From: an uncultured Phycisphaerales bacterium
GTDB lineage: Bacteria; Planctomycetota; Phycisphaerae; Phycisphaerales; SM1A02
Assembly (NCBI GenBank): GCA_905480395.1
Contig: CAJQQE010000022.1
Coordinates: 1-64,000, forward strand
Direction of reading: 5' to 3'
Length of the DNA stretch: 64,000 bases
The number at the start of each line of letters is the position of its first letter. The first letter of the stretch is position 1. The position numbers were made by a program, and so were the translations under genes. Positions 32,505 to 40,773 of the stretch are shown one piece after another. The notes below the pieces were generated by a model, which saw only the letters and a list, made by a program, of their open reading frames with translations, made no database searches and was not told the origin of the DNA.

Positions 32505-33575
32505 TCAACCGCCGCAGAATTGAACCGCCGCCTTCTGACAGGCCGCATCCCACTGGTCACAGCAGTACTCAAATCCGGGCAGGTTATGAACACAGTTGCA
32601 GATCGGAGGTGGGATCATGTTCTGAGCGCAACCGTCGCATCCGCCACCACCACCACCGCCACCGCCGCCACCGGCGAAGTTAGACGTTTCGGGTTCCGCG
32701 GCAAAGCAACCGATGTTCCAGGGAAAACCGTCGTTCGGAAGGTTGCGTTCGAGCGCTAACTGATAAGAAATGGCGTGATAGTGATACCCACGAGCCGGGT
32801 CATCATGCCCATTACAGGCGTCGAGCGTTCGTTTTCCGTCCATCTCCGCAGCCAGAATTCCATCCTCTTCCCAAGGACCGTAGACCGGAATGCCGTCAAA
32901 GGCATACCCGATGAGCGTGGAGTGCCCACCGGAGTAGGGCTCAATACATGGTGAATACTGGTGATAGTGATACCGGGCATCTGGCGACGGGTGCGCGTTG
33001 CAGGCGTCCATGCAAATCGTATCCGGCGCCGTGATGCCGCCACCGTCGTAGGGGTTGTAGAAGGCAACCCCGTTGACCATGATTCCGATGGGTCCCGGCT
33101 GAACCAAGGCGTCAACGGCGGGACTTCCCGTCATCTCGGGCTCGAGCGGAATCATCCACCTGTCATTCTGATTGCCGACCGAATTGGGGTTGCCGCACTC
33201 GCCGGGAAAGTTGCCGTACTCGTGATCAGGAATACCGGTACCAGTGACGACCAAAAACTCACCCTCAACAGCGATGACCACATTCGAGTGAAAATTGTGG
33301 CAGGTCGAACCCCACTGGCTCATGAGGTAGCCGATCTCGAAGCCGTTGGTGCTGCCGTCGCCGTTGAAGTCAGGTTGGCCCGTACCCCACTGTGACACCA
33401 GCAATCCGAGATCCGCGGCGTCCACGTGAAGATCACGATTCAGGTCGGCAAGGCAGAAGATGCCTCCGGGCTGGGTATCGACTGGCGTCGCAGATCGGCC
33501 ACCGCCGGCTGCTGAGACGGACGCGGAAAGCGCGAACGCTGCAAAGATGCTTAACCTTGAGAGATTCGAACTCAT
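32505..33575 (-). CDS. Secreted YHYH-domain protein with N-terminal dockerin-like repeats
   Basis: 356 aa from the ATG at 33575 (GGAG 9 nt upstream). The signal peptide ends VSAAGGG (25). Unusually the two dockerin-like repeats come first (about 38-92: DLNRDLHVDAADLGLLVSQW and DFNGDGSTNGFEIGYLMSQW). The YHYH domain follows (95-290) with two YHYH motifs (DARYHYHQYSP and ARGYHYHAISY), CNAHPSPDARY and a YAFDGIPVYGPW segment, all characteristic of Pfam YHYH. The role of that family is not established. A run of eleven glycines leads to a Cys-rich end containing CDGCAQNM and CCDQWDAACQ, related to the end of the 24240-25760 protein. Confidence 0.85.
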   Translation of the reverse strand: MSSNLSRLSIFAAFALSASVSAAGGGRSATPVDTQPGGIFCLADLNRDLHVDAADLGLLVSQWGTGQPDFNGDGSTNGFEIGYLMSQWGSTCHNFHSNVVIAVEGEFLVVTGTGIPDHEYGNFPGECGNPNSVGNQNDRWMIPLEPEMTGSPAVDALVQPGPIGIMVNGVAFYNPYDGGGITAPDTICMDACNAHPSPDARYHYHQYSPCIEPYSGGHSTLIGYAFDGIPVYGPWEEDGILAAEMDGKRTLDACNGHDDPARGYHYHAISYQLALERNLPNDGFPWNIGCFAAEPETSNFAGGGGGGGGGGGCDGCAQNMIPPPICNCVHNLPGFEYCCDQWDAACQKAAVQFCGG

Positions 33576-33767
33576 GATGGAAGGCTCCAGTGAACGGGCC
33601 GAGGACCTCTGGCTCGAATTGGCCAGATGAATGGTCCAAGGCAGACCGTGCCACACCGATCCATTGCACTCGAGTCTGACACCTGGGGACCACAATGTGC
33701 CGTCACGCTCACTCTTTCGGAGAATTTCCAGAGTACTCGGACGCCCATCTCGATCATTGCGGTCCGA

Positions 33768-34751
33768 TTACGAACCGGGATTGAAATCCATGGGCTCAAG
33801 ATTCCCCGTCGCGCGGCGCGTAAAGGTGATCCGAGCCGGCGGCCCAGTGGCGCCTTCAGCCCCAACCGGTGGGAATACGGTCATCGAACGACGCCCGCCT
33901 TCGGCGCGAGCCGCCTCGTTGGCACCTCTTCGACGATCGAGTGTTTGATCCCACTCAAGTACCAGCAGCGAGACCTCATAGGTATCGGCATCAAACTCCA
34001 CCCGAATCCGGTCCGGTGATTTCTCGTCGACGTCGACCCGCTTGGTGGCAACGAGGGTCGGTGACATGGTCCGCGTGGTCGCGGCCACCAAGTCGTATCC
34101 CTTTTCCACCCGCAGGAGCATGGCAGGAATGGCATCGATCAGCAGATCAAGCCCGCCACCCAAGGTGCGATCACCCCACTCGATTCGTTTGAACCGATTC
34201 ACCAACCCCTGAGAGTTCCGCTCCCAACCCCCCTGCTCGTCCACCCCCCAAGCTTGCGCCCGTTCGACCGGCTCCTGAACCTCGAATCGGAGCAGTGGAT
34301 GATTTCCCGCACGAGAGAGAACCTCCACCCATCCCTCGCGGTCTGAGGCCTCGAAGCCCGATGGCGCCTCGATCACCACGCCGAATCTTCGAGCGTCGAC
34401 GTTCTCCGCCGCGATCTTGGCCCGAGCAATGATGCGTTCGGCTCGGACCTCGGACGGCTGAGCCAAGATGGTGATCGCGACCAAGGCGGCCACCGAACCC
34501 ACCCCCCCGAGAGCAGCGATCCACCATCGTCGACGTTTCGAAGCGAGGGGTCCGGGCGTCACGCTCGACCCCGATCTATCCGATGTCTCCAAGGCCTCCA
34601 AGGTCTCCGATGCGCGGATGACGTTCATGGCCGATTGAATTCGGCGCTCTTCGTCAAGTCGTTCCGTTGCGTGCGTCGCCCGGAGCATCGCTTCGATCAT
34701 CCGTTCGTCAGCTTCTCGATTCGGATCAGGTTTGGACTCGTTTGAATTCAC
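33768..34751 (-). CDS. Putative membrane anti-sigma factor
   Basis: 327 aa. Residues 1-70 are cytoplasmic, polar and helical (READERMIEAMLRATHA, ERLDEERRIQSAMNVIRA). One transmembrane segment lies at about 77-97 (WWIAALGGVGSVAALVAITIL). The C-terminal 230 residues are predicted periplasmic and beta-rich, with no named family, ending ARITFTRRATGNLEPMDF. The start overlaps the stop of the upstream sigma factor as ATGA, which is the usual arrangement of an ECF sigma with its regulator. The N-terminus has no zinc-binding ZAS motif, so the anti-sigma role is inferred from context alone. Confidence 0.65.
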   Translation of the reverse strand: MNSNESKPDPNREADERMIEAMLRATHATERLDEERRIQSAMNVIRASETLEALETSDRSGSSVTPGPLASKRRRWWIAALGGVGSVAALVAITILAQPSEVRAERIIARAKIAAENVDARRFGVVIEAPSGFEASDREGWVEVLSRAGNHPLLRFEVQEPVERAQAWGVDEQGGWERNSQGLVNRFKRIEWGDRTLGGGLDLLIDAIPAMLLRVEKGYDLVAATTRTMSPTLVATKRVDVDEKSPDRIRVEFDADTYEVSLLVLEWDQTLDRRRGANEAARAEGGRRSMTVFPPVGAEGATGPPARITFTRRATGNLEPMDFNPGS

Positions 34752-35314
34752 GCCAAGACTCCTTTCGTTCGGAGACAGTCCGCCAGTAGGTGGCGAGCTC
34801 TCTGAAGCCGTTTCTTCGCGGCTTCCATTCCCATCTCGGTCGCGGCCGCGACTTCTGCGACCGAACGGTCGCCGCGATAGAGAATTTCAACCGCATCTCG
34901 GTACCGTTCCGGAAGCTGTTCGACGCAAGCCTGCAGCGTCTCGAGCGGATCATGCTCCAGTCCGATCCAGGCTCGTTCCAAGGCCTCGGCTCGAACCTCC
35001 AGCGCCTCGACCACTTTGGAATCGACCACGACTTCCCGCTTCCCTTTTCGAAACATGGCCAATGCGGTGAGGTGTGCGATCCCCCGAAGCCAAGGGCCAA
35101 AGGGACGCGCTCGATCGAAGGACTCGAATCGCCGCCACGCCACCAGGAGCGTCTCCTGAAAGACATCCTCCGCCAGCGACTCATTTCGGACCATGGCCCT
35201 GATGAAGGCCATCAGATGTCCCGCGTTCTGACGCATGAGGACTTCGAACACCTCCGTCGCCGAAGGATGGCTTCCGCTTGAAGGTTCTGAGAGATGATCC
35301 GAGTTCAATTTCAT
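34748..35314 (-). CDS. ECF-type RNA polymerase sigma factor
   Basis: 188 aa. Region 2: LMRQNAGHLMAFIRAMVRNESLAEDVFQETLLVAWRRFESFD is represented by the A-E-D-x-x-Q-E-T core followed by AWRRFESFD-type residues and PFGPWLRGIA. Region 4: LEQLPERYRDAVEILYRGDRSV is visible in pieces (LPERYRDAVEIL, then VAEVAAATEMGMEAAKKRL), giving the helix-turn-helix that reads the -35. It would direct transcription of a small regulon, probably in response to a cell-envelope signal sensed by the coupled membrane protein downstream. AGAAGG abuts the ATG, and CAAGAT lies 6 nt upstream, so a leaderless start is also possible. Confidence 0.88.
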   Translation of the reverse strand: MKLNSDHLSEPSSGSHPSATEVFEVLMRQNAGHLMAFIRAMVRNESLAEDVFQETLLVAWRRFESFDRARPFGPWLRGIAHLTALAMFRKGKREVVVDSKVVEALEVRAEALERAWIGLEHDPLETLQACVEQLPERYRDAVEILYRGDRSVAEVAAATEMGMEAAKKRLQRARHLLADCLRTKGVLA

Positions 35315-35458
35315 CCTTCTATCTTGACGCCAATTCGTGAATCGGGACCGTTCTTTCTCGTTTAATGTCCTTCATGCCGCGAATTTCCCCACTGGATCAA
35401 CTGAGAGCACTCCATTCGCCCCGCCCCCGCCCCCTGGGATTTTGAGAGAATCCGACGA

Positions 35459-36436
35459 ATGCCTCCATCACCTCCAACCGATTTTTTCCGCCCAGAAGCG
35501 GTCGATCCCGAACTTCAACGACTCCTGATCTTGGTTCACGACGTTCAACAACCATGCCTGACCAGCATGACCCCCGCAGACGCCAGAGCGTGGTCAAGTC
35601 GATTTCTTGATCCCCATCAACCTCGTCGCCCCGTGGCACGCGTTCTTGATCGGTCCTTTCCCGGGCCGGGCGGCGACGTTCCAATTCGGCTCTATCACCC
35701 AAACCCGGGGACCATTCTTCCGACCCTCGTTTTCTTCCACGGGGGCGGATGGGTGCTCGGCGATCTGGATGCCGCGGACGAGTCGATGCGGCGGATCGCG
35801 ATCGACGCCGAGTGCCTGGTCATTTCTGTCGACTACCGCCTGGCCCCCGAATCTCCGTATCCCGCCGCCGTCGAAGATGCGATCGCCGCGGTGGCTTGGT
35901 CTGCCACCCACACCGAGGAATTCGGTGGTGATCCAACGCGACTGGCGGTTGGCGGAGACAGTGCCGGGGGGAATCTGGCCGCCGTCGCGGCGATCGATGA
36001 TCGAGATTCCGGCGCGGGTCGAATCTCTTTTCAGTTTCTGGTCTACCCGGTGACCGATGCTGATTTCAACCGACCAAGCATGTTCCAGTTTGCGGAGAGA
36101 CTGCTGCTCGAACGTCAAGCGATGTCTTGGTTCTGGAATCACTACTGCCCCGATCTTCCATCCCGGAAAAACTGGAATGCCAGCCCGGTGCGCACCCCTG
36201 ATCTCTCCGGCCTCGCGCCGGCGTTCATCCACCTCGCCGCGCACGACCCTCTGTTCGATGAGGGTTGCGAATTCGCGCATCGGCTCCAAGAGGCCGGCGT
36301 GCGTACCGAACTCCGCATCGCACCGACGATGGTCCATGGATTCTTCGGGCTCGCCGAGGTCTCCAAGGCCGCAGACCGGGAGATTCAGGAAGCGTGCCGG
36401 ATCCTTCGACACGAGCTGCATGGTCTCCCCAGCTAA
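35459..36436 (+). CDS. HSL-family alpha/beta hydrolase (carboxylesterase)
   Basis: 325 aa, no signal peptide. HGGGW at 94-98 forms the oxyanion hole and GDSAGG, with Ser168, is the nucleophile elbow of the hormone-sensitive-lipase family (bacterial family IV esterases). AAHDPLFDEG supplies the catalytic Asp, and MVHGFFG the His. YRLAPESPYPAAVED is another hallmark. It would hydrolyse short-chain acyl esters or acetylated sugars in the cytoplasm. There is no Shine-Dalgarno; GAGAAT ends 7 nt before ATG. The gene converges with the S9 peptidase gene across a terminator. Confidence 0.9.
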   Translation: MPPSPPTDFFRPEAVDPELQRLLILVHDVQQPCLTSMTPADARAWSSRFLDPHQPRRPVARVLDRSFPGPGGDVPIRLYHPNPGTILPTLVFFHGGGWVLGDLDAADESMRRIAIDAECLVISVDYRLAPESPYPAAVEDAIAAVAWSATHTEEFGGDPTRLAVGGDSAGGNLAAVAAIDDRDSGAGRISFQFLVYPVTDADFNRPSMFQFAERLLLERQAMSWFWNHYCPDLPSRKNWNASPVRTPDLSGLAPAFIHLAAHDPLFDEGCEFAHRLQEAGVRTELRIAPTMVHGFFGLAEVSKAADREIQEACRILRHELHGLPS

Positions 36437-36466
36437 AGACCTGCCCGCGGCGGCAGACGGCTTGGG

Positions 36467-36510
36467 CAAAAACGAAACCGCCCCGCCCTCAAAGACGAGG
36501 ACGGGACGGT
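36467..36510 (-). terminator. Intrinsic terminator of the S9 peptidase gene
   Basis: On the minus strand ACCGTCCCGTCCTC pairs with GAGGGCGGGGCGGT, two T-G pairs included, around a 6-base loop (36477-36490 and 36497-36510). TTTCGTTTTTG follows. On the plus strand the two wobble positions become C-A mismatches, so it is directional toward the minus strand. Confidence 0.75.
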
Positions 36511-36531
36511 GTTTGATCGGGACCGGTGCGA

Positions 36532-38802
36532 TTACTCGCCCGCAGGAGCTGGTGCCGCGGCCGGTGTTGACGCGGCCGCGGCTGCCCGACGTTCTAACTC
36601 GCCGAGCAGGTACAACGCCACCGGGCGTTCCGACTCTGGCACGGTTTGCATCTGACCCTTCAACTGCATGACGATCATCGGCAGCATCTGCCCCATGGCT
36701 TCGGCGGGAATCTGTGCCTCCAACTGGGTGAGCATCATCGTGACCTCACCCTGCTGAGCTTCCGTCAGATCGTCGAAGGAGACCGTCGCGAGCGCCGGTG
36801 GCGGCGTGTCGTCTCCCTCCCAGGCTTTGGTATCCCCAAGGTCGAGTCCGCCGATCCGTCGGACCTGCGCCGAAGAGACGGCGACGTCGTCGCCCAGCGG
36901 TTCGACCCGTCCGCCGAGATGGGCGCCAAGGAACGCTTCCGTGATGGCGTTGAACGCCTTGTTGTTTTCAGGACGCGCGAAACCGTGACCTTCATCCGGG
37001 AAGACCACGTAGGTGACGGGAATCTCACTCGAGTCCATCGCGGCGACGATCTGATCACTCTCGCTCAGTTTCACTCGTGGATCGTTCGCACCCTGTCCGA
37101 TCAGCAATGGCCGGGCAATTCGATCGACGTGGACCAACGGAGAAATCTCATCGAGCCATTCCGTCTCATCTGCACCACCGACCCGCTTCTCGAACATCAC
37201 CTTGACCGGTTCCCAGTAGGCGGGAATCGTCGACAAAAGCGTTCCGACGTGTGAAGGACCGACGATGTCGACTCCGCAGGCCCAGAGCTCTGGATCTCGC
37301 GTCATACCCGCGAGGGTGGCGTAGCCACCGTACGAACCGCCCATGATCGCAAGACGTTCCGGATCGGCCCAACCTTGATCGACCGCCCACTGTGCGGCAT
37401 CGTTGATGTCGTCCTGCATCGCCTTGTACCACTCGCGATTTCCGGCATTCAGAAACGCCTTGCCAAATCCAGTTGAACCGCGGAAGTTCACGCTCAGTAC
37501 CGCATACCCTCGGTTGGCGAGCCACTGGTGATAGGGGTTGTAACCCCAGTTGTCACGAGCCCATGGTCCGCCGTGCACGAAGACGATCAACGGCACCCGT
37601 TCGCCAGCGTCGAGGCCCAACGGAAGCGTGAGGTAACTCGGCAGCATGAGGCCATCCCGAGCGGGGATTTCCACGCCCTTCATGTTTGCCAGCGGAAGCC
37701 CTTCGAGCGATGGTCGATTCGAGAAGAGATAGCGGCCTTCCTGCGTATCACGATTCCAGAGCCAGTATTGCACTGGTCCATCGTCCACGAGGTACGCCGC
37801 AATCCAAGTGCGATCGTCCCCGCTTCGATCGACGATGTTCAATTCGCCATCAACCAGCTTGGAAAGCTTCTCAAGATCGGGCTTGACCGCCGGATCGAGA
37901 ATCGTCCATTTCGTCCGAAGCCGGTTAACCGCCACCGCTTCCGGCTGCTTGGTCAACGGATTCATCATCACGTCTGCGACATCGCTTTCGTCGCTTTCGA
38001 AAATAGTTTCTCGCTCGAAACTTCCGTCTGGCTGCGGACGGACCGCCACGAAACGCGCCTTGTCAACGCCTCGAGCATCACTCCCCCACATGACTCGACC
38101 CGATTTGTCGAACCCGGAAGTATTGGTCGACATGGCATCCTCGAGACCGACCGTGTCGAGTTCCCGCCACTCGCCATCGGGGGAATCTCGAAACTCGCTC
38201 GCGGTGCCGCCGTCCGGGGTCATTCGAGCGCGAATTCGCACATTCCAATCGTCATCCGGCGTCATTCCCACGAAGCCCTCTTCGTTCAGGAAGATCGTCT
38301 CCTGTTCGCCAGTCCTGGTGTTGATCGTGACCACGTCCATATGCCGCGGATCGCGGGCGTTTGACTGACTGAGAATGAGGTCGGGCCGATCGCGGTGCCC
38401 ACCCATCATCCCTGCCTTGACACCGTCGCCGGGCGTCAAATCAGTGGTCTTCCCATCGGAAAGATTGACCGCATAGATGTGAGTGTTCTCGTTGCCGCCC
38501 TTGTCTTGCTCGTAAAGGATTTGTTCGTTATTCCACGACCAGCCATAACTTCGAATGGGACGATCGGTGGACTTCGTGATGGCCGACGCCTCACCGCCAG
38601 CGACCGGCATGACCCAGACGTTGAGAACACCGTCCAACGGCGCGAGGTAGCTGATCTGGGTTCCGTCCGGCGAAATCTGGACGTTTGCACGCTCCGGATT
38701 ACCGAAGAGCGTCTCTCGGGGGATGAGTGGTACATCCTCCGCGAAGGCGGCGAATCCCAGAACATGGCTGATCGAAGCGATAAGAAGAGTACGAATGAAC
38801 AT
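36532..38802 (-). CDS. Exported S9 prolyl-oligopeptidase-family peptidase
   Basis: 756 aa. The signal peptide ends AFAED near residue 22. Residues 35-380 form a seven-bladed beta-propeller (ISPDGTQISYLAP, SYGWSWNNEQILYEQD). The alpha/beta-hydrolase domain has VHGGPWARDNWG, GGSYGGYA with Ser490 as nucleophile, GANDPRV for the Asp and DEGHGF for the His. A helical, Ala/Pro-rich tail (690-756) is an addition. The enzyme would trim oligopeptides, as dipeptidyl- or acylaminoacyl-peptidases do. GGAG lies 9 nt before ATG. The gene is downstream of the fucosidase on the same strand, with a 126-bp gap. Confidence 0.9.
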   Translation of the reverse strand: MFIRTLLIASISHVLGFAAFAEDVPLIPRETLFGNPERANVQISPDGTQISYLAPLDGVLNVWVMPVAGGEASAITKSTDRPIRSYGWSWNNEQILYEQDKGGNENTHIYAVNLSDGKTTDLTPGDGVKAGMMGGHRDRPDLILSQSNARDPRHMDVVTINTRTGEQETIFLNEEGFVGMTPDDDWNVRIRARMTPDGGTASEFRDSPDGEWRELDTVGLEDAMSTNTSGFDKSGRVMWGSDARGVDKARFVAVRPQPDGSFERETIFESDESDVADVMMNPLTKQPEAVAVNRLRTKWTILDPAVKPDLEKLSKLVDGELNIVDRSGDDRTWIAAYLVDDGPVQYWLWNRDTQEGRYLFSNRPSLEGLPLANMKGVEIPARDGLMLPSYLTLPLGLDAGERVPLIVFVHGGPWARDNWGYNPYHQWLANRGYAVLSVNFRGSTGFGKAFLNAGNREWYKAMQDDINDAAQWAVDQGWADPERLAIMGGSYGGYATLAGMTRDPELWACGVDIVGPSHVGTLLSTIPAYWEPVKVMFEKRVGGADETEWLDEISPLVHVDRIARPLLIGQGANDPRVKLSESDQIVAAMDSSEIPVTYVVFPDEGHGFARPENNKAFNAITEAFLGAHLGGRVEPLGDDVAVSSAQVRRIGGLDLGDTKAWEGDDTPPPALATVSFDDLTEAQQGEVTMMLTQLEAQIPAEAMGQMLPMIVMQLKGQMQTVPESERPVALYLLGELERRAAAAASTPAAAPAPAGE

Positions 38803-38928
38803 GAACTGGAACTCCTATTGAAGATAATCGAGTCAGGCGTCGTGACGAGGCCTGACCTCAATGACTGATTGGTAACTCGGCGGGTGAATTTCGGGGTTGG
38901 AGAGTATCGCCGATCCGAGCGGCCTCGG

Positions 38929-40773
38929 TCAGCGGGTCGTCGAAACCGGCCTCAGAATCATGCTTCGAAGATTCCCCGCCGCTTCCCCGGGAATGCTGAG
39001 GGCTCGAATCGTGATGGGAACCTCCGACGCACTCATGGTCGATGGAATACTGATCTGGCCGACATTGATCCGCTGAAAAGTATTCCAACCTCCAGTCGGT
39101 TCCAGAATCCCGAATTCCAGTACCGCCTCACCACAGCGAAGTTCGAAACGGCCGCCTTCCGCGCCTTCTTTGACCGCGAAGTCCATCTCCACGTCGTAGG
39201 TGGTTCCTGGCCTCAGCCTCGCGGTCCAAGTGGCGGTCGCGGCGCGATCATTCCAGTAGCCGAGATTCGAAATCGGCGTTCCGGAGGCATCCGGATACGA
39301 CTCGACGCGAAGCCCCGGCCCCTCCACGATCGCCAGAGTCGCCGGGAGACGAACAGCACCAGATGCGTCGGCCTGAATTGACTCATCAACCTGCGGGGGA
39401 CCATCCAGTTCGAGTCGGATGACCGTCGCGTGTTCGAAGGGATGAAGGCCCGAGAGATCGACCGTCACCCCGGGACCGTCCTGATCCGTGACCGTGAGTT
39501 CGCGGCCGTCACGACGATCACCCAGCATCGTCGCCCGGCGGACGCCGTTGACCAGCCCGGGAATCTCGAGACGATCATTCTCCGGCCAGTCGAAGACGTG
39601 CAGATAGAGGTCGTCGCCTTTGACCGTCGCCCGCCCCCAGGAAAGATCACGAAATGGACTTCGACGCGTCCCCTTGATCGCCTCGCCGTTGACCGCCAGC
39701 CAGTCGCCGATGGCCAACAGTCGATCAACCATGATCAGAGGAATCCGACCGTCGGCGGTCGGCCCGATGTCGAGCAGAAGCACGCCGCCGCGACTCACCA
39801 GATCGATGAGTCGTTGCACGCACACCGTTCGAGAATCATAAATATCGAAGCCTTCGGCACGATTGAAGGCGAATGAATGCCCCACCCCTCGGCATTCCTC
39901 GAATGGACGCGTCTTCCGCATCCCTTTGCCGCTGGAATTCCCGAGGTTGTCGTACTCCGTGGTGGTGTAGTCGCCAACCTGACCCCGCAACCCTTGCCCC
40001 CATCGATCATTGACCACGATCTCCTCAGGATTCGCGGCATTCTCGTAGATCCACTCGACGATCTCCGGGCTCTTCCACATGGTGTCGGGAAAATCCCATT
40101 CGCCGTCCGGCCAAAACACCGCAGGCTGGTATCGCTCGATGAGATCCTTGATCTGCGGAATCATCACCCTGTCGACGTATTCGCTTTTGTCCGACTTCGA
40201 ATACAGAGGGCTCTCCCACTCCATGAACGAGTAGTAGAGACCGGGGCGAACGCCCTCTTCCCGGCATGCCTCGAAGAGCTCTCCGAGAAGATCGCGTTTC
40301 GGTCCGGTCCGCATGGAGTCCCATGGATATCCGCGCACCTCGCTCGCAACCTCACTGGGCCACAGACAGAAACCGTCGTGATGCTTGCTGGTGATCACGA
40401 TGTACTCGGCGCCGGCCCGCTTGAAGATGCTGGCCCATTCCGCGGGATCCCACATCTCGGCTCGGAACATTGGCGCAAAATCGCGATATTTGAAATCTTC
40501 TCCGTAGTTCTCGGCGTGAAACTTTGTGACTTTTCCACCGTGGGAGTTGGTGTTCAGCCAATGCTGGTACCACTCGCTGTAGGTGCTGGTGTCACAAAAA
40601 CTCGGCACCGAATAGACGCCCCAGTGAATGAAGATTCCGAACTTCGCATCCTCGAACCACTCGGGAGTCTGATGCGCCTCAAGCGACTCCCAATTTGGTT
40701 CATAGTCGACGGGTGGTTCGGCGGCAACGCTGGCCGACGCCATGACGAGACTAAGTAGGAGGATATGGATCAC
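38929..40773 (-). CDS. Exported GH29 alpha-L-fucosidase
   Basis: 614 aa. The signal peptide is MIHILLLSLVMASASVAAE. The GH29 barrel opens with WFEDAKFGIFIHWGVYSVPS, followed by KHHDGFCLWPS around 130-140, and VFWPDGEWDF with the nucleophile Asp223. VNDRWGQGLRGQVGDYTT corresponds to the following strand and loops. After the catalytic domain come a beta-sandwich (380-460) and a second sandwich of CBM-like type (480-614). It would release terminal alpha-L-fucose by a retaining mechanism. The start overlaps the sulfatase stop by 4 bp (ATGA), so the two enzymes are coupled. Confidence 0.92.
   Translation of the reverse strand: MIHILLLSLVMASASVAAEPPVDYEPNWESLEAHQTPEWFEDAKFGIFIHWGVYSVPSFCDTSTYSEWYQHWLNTNSHGGKVTKFHAENYGEDFKYRDFAPMFRAEMWDPAEWASIFKRAGAEYIVITSKHHDGFCLWPSEVASEVRGYPWDSMRTGPKRDLLGELFEACREEGVRPGLYYSFMEWESPLYSKSDKSEYVDRVMIPQIKDLIERYQPAVFWPDGEWDFPDTMWKSPEIVEWIYENAANPEEIVVNDRWGQGLRGQVGDYTTTEYDNLGNSSGKGMRKTRPFEECRGVGHSFAFNRAEGFDIYDSRTVCVQRLIDLVSRGGVLLLDIGPTADGRIPLIMVDRLLAIGDWLAVNGEAIKGTRRSPFRDLSWGRATVKGDDLYLHVFDWPENDRLEIPGLVNGVRRATMLGDRRDGRELTVTDQDGPGVTVDLSGLHPFEHATVIRLELDGPPQVDESIQADASGAVRLPATLAIVEGPGLRVESYPDASGTPISNLGYWNDRAATATWTARLRPGTTYDVEMDFAVKEGAEGGRFELRCGEAVLEFGILEPTGGWNTFQRINVGQISIPSTMSASEVPITIRALSIPGEAAGNLRSMILRPVSTTR

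Noticed and set aside
38832-38856. GTCAGGC...GCCTGAC inverted repeat upstream of the S9 peptidase
   Set aside because: Only a 7-bp stem with an 11-base loop and no T-run; too weak to call a terminator or attenuator.
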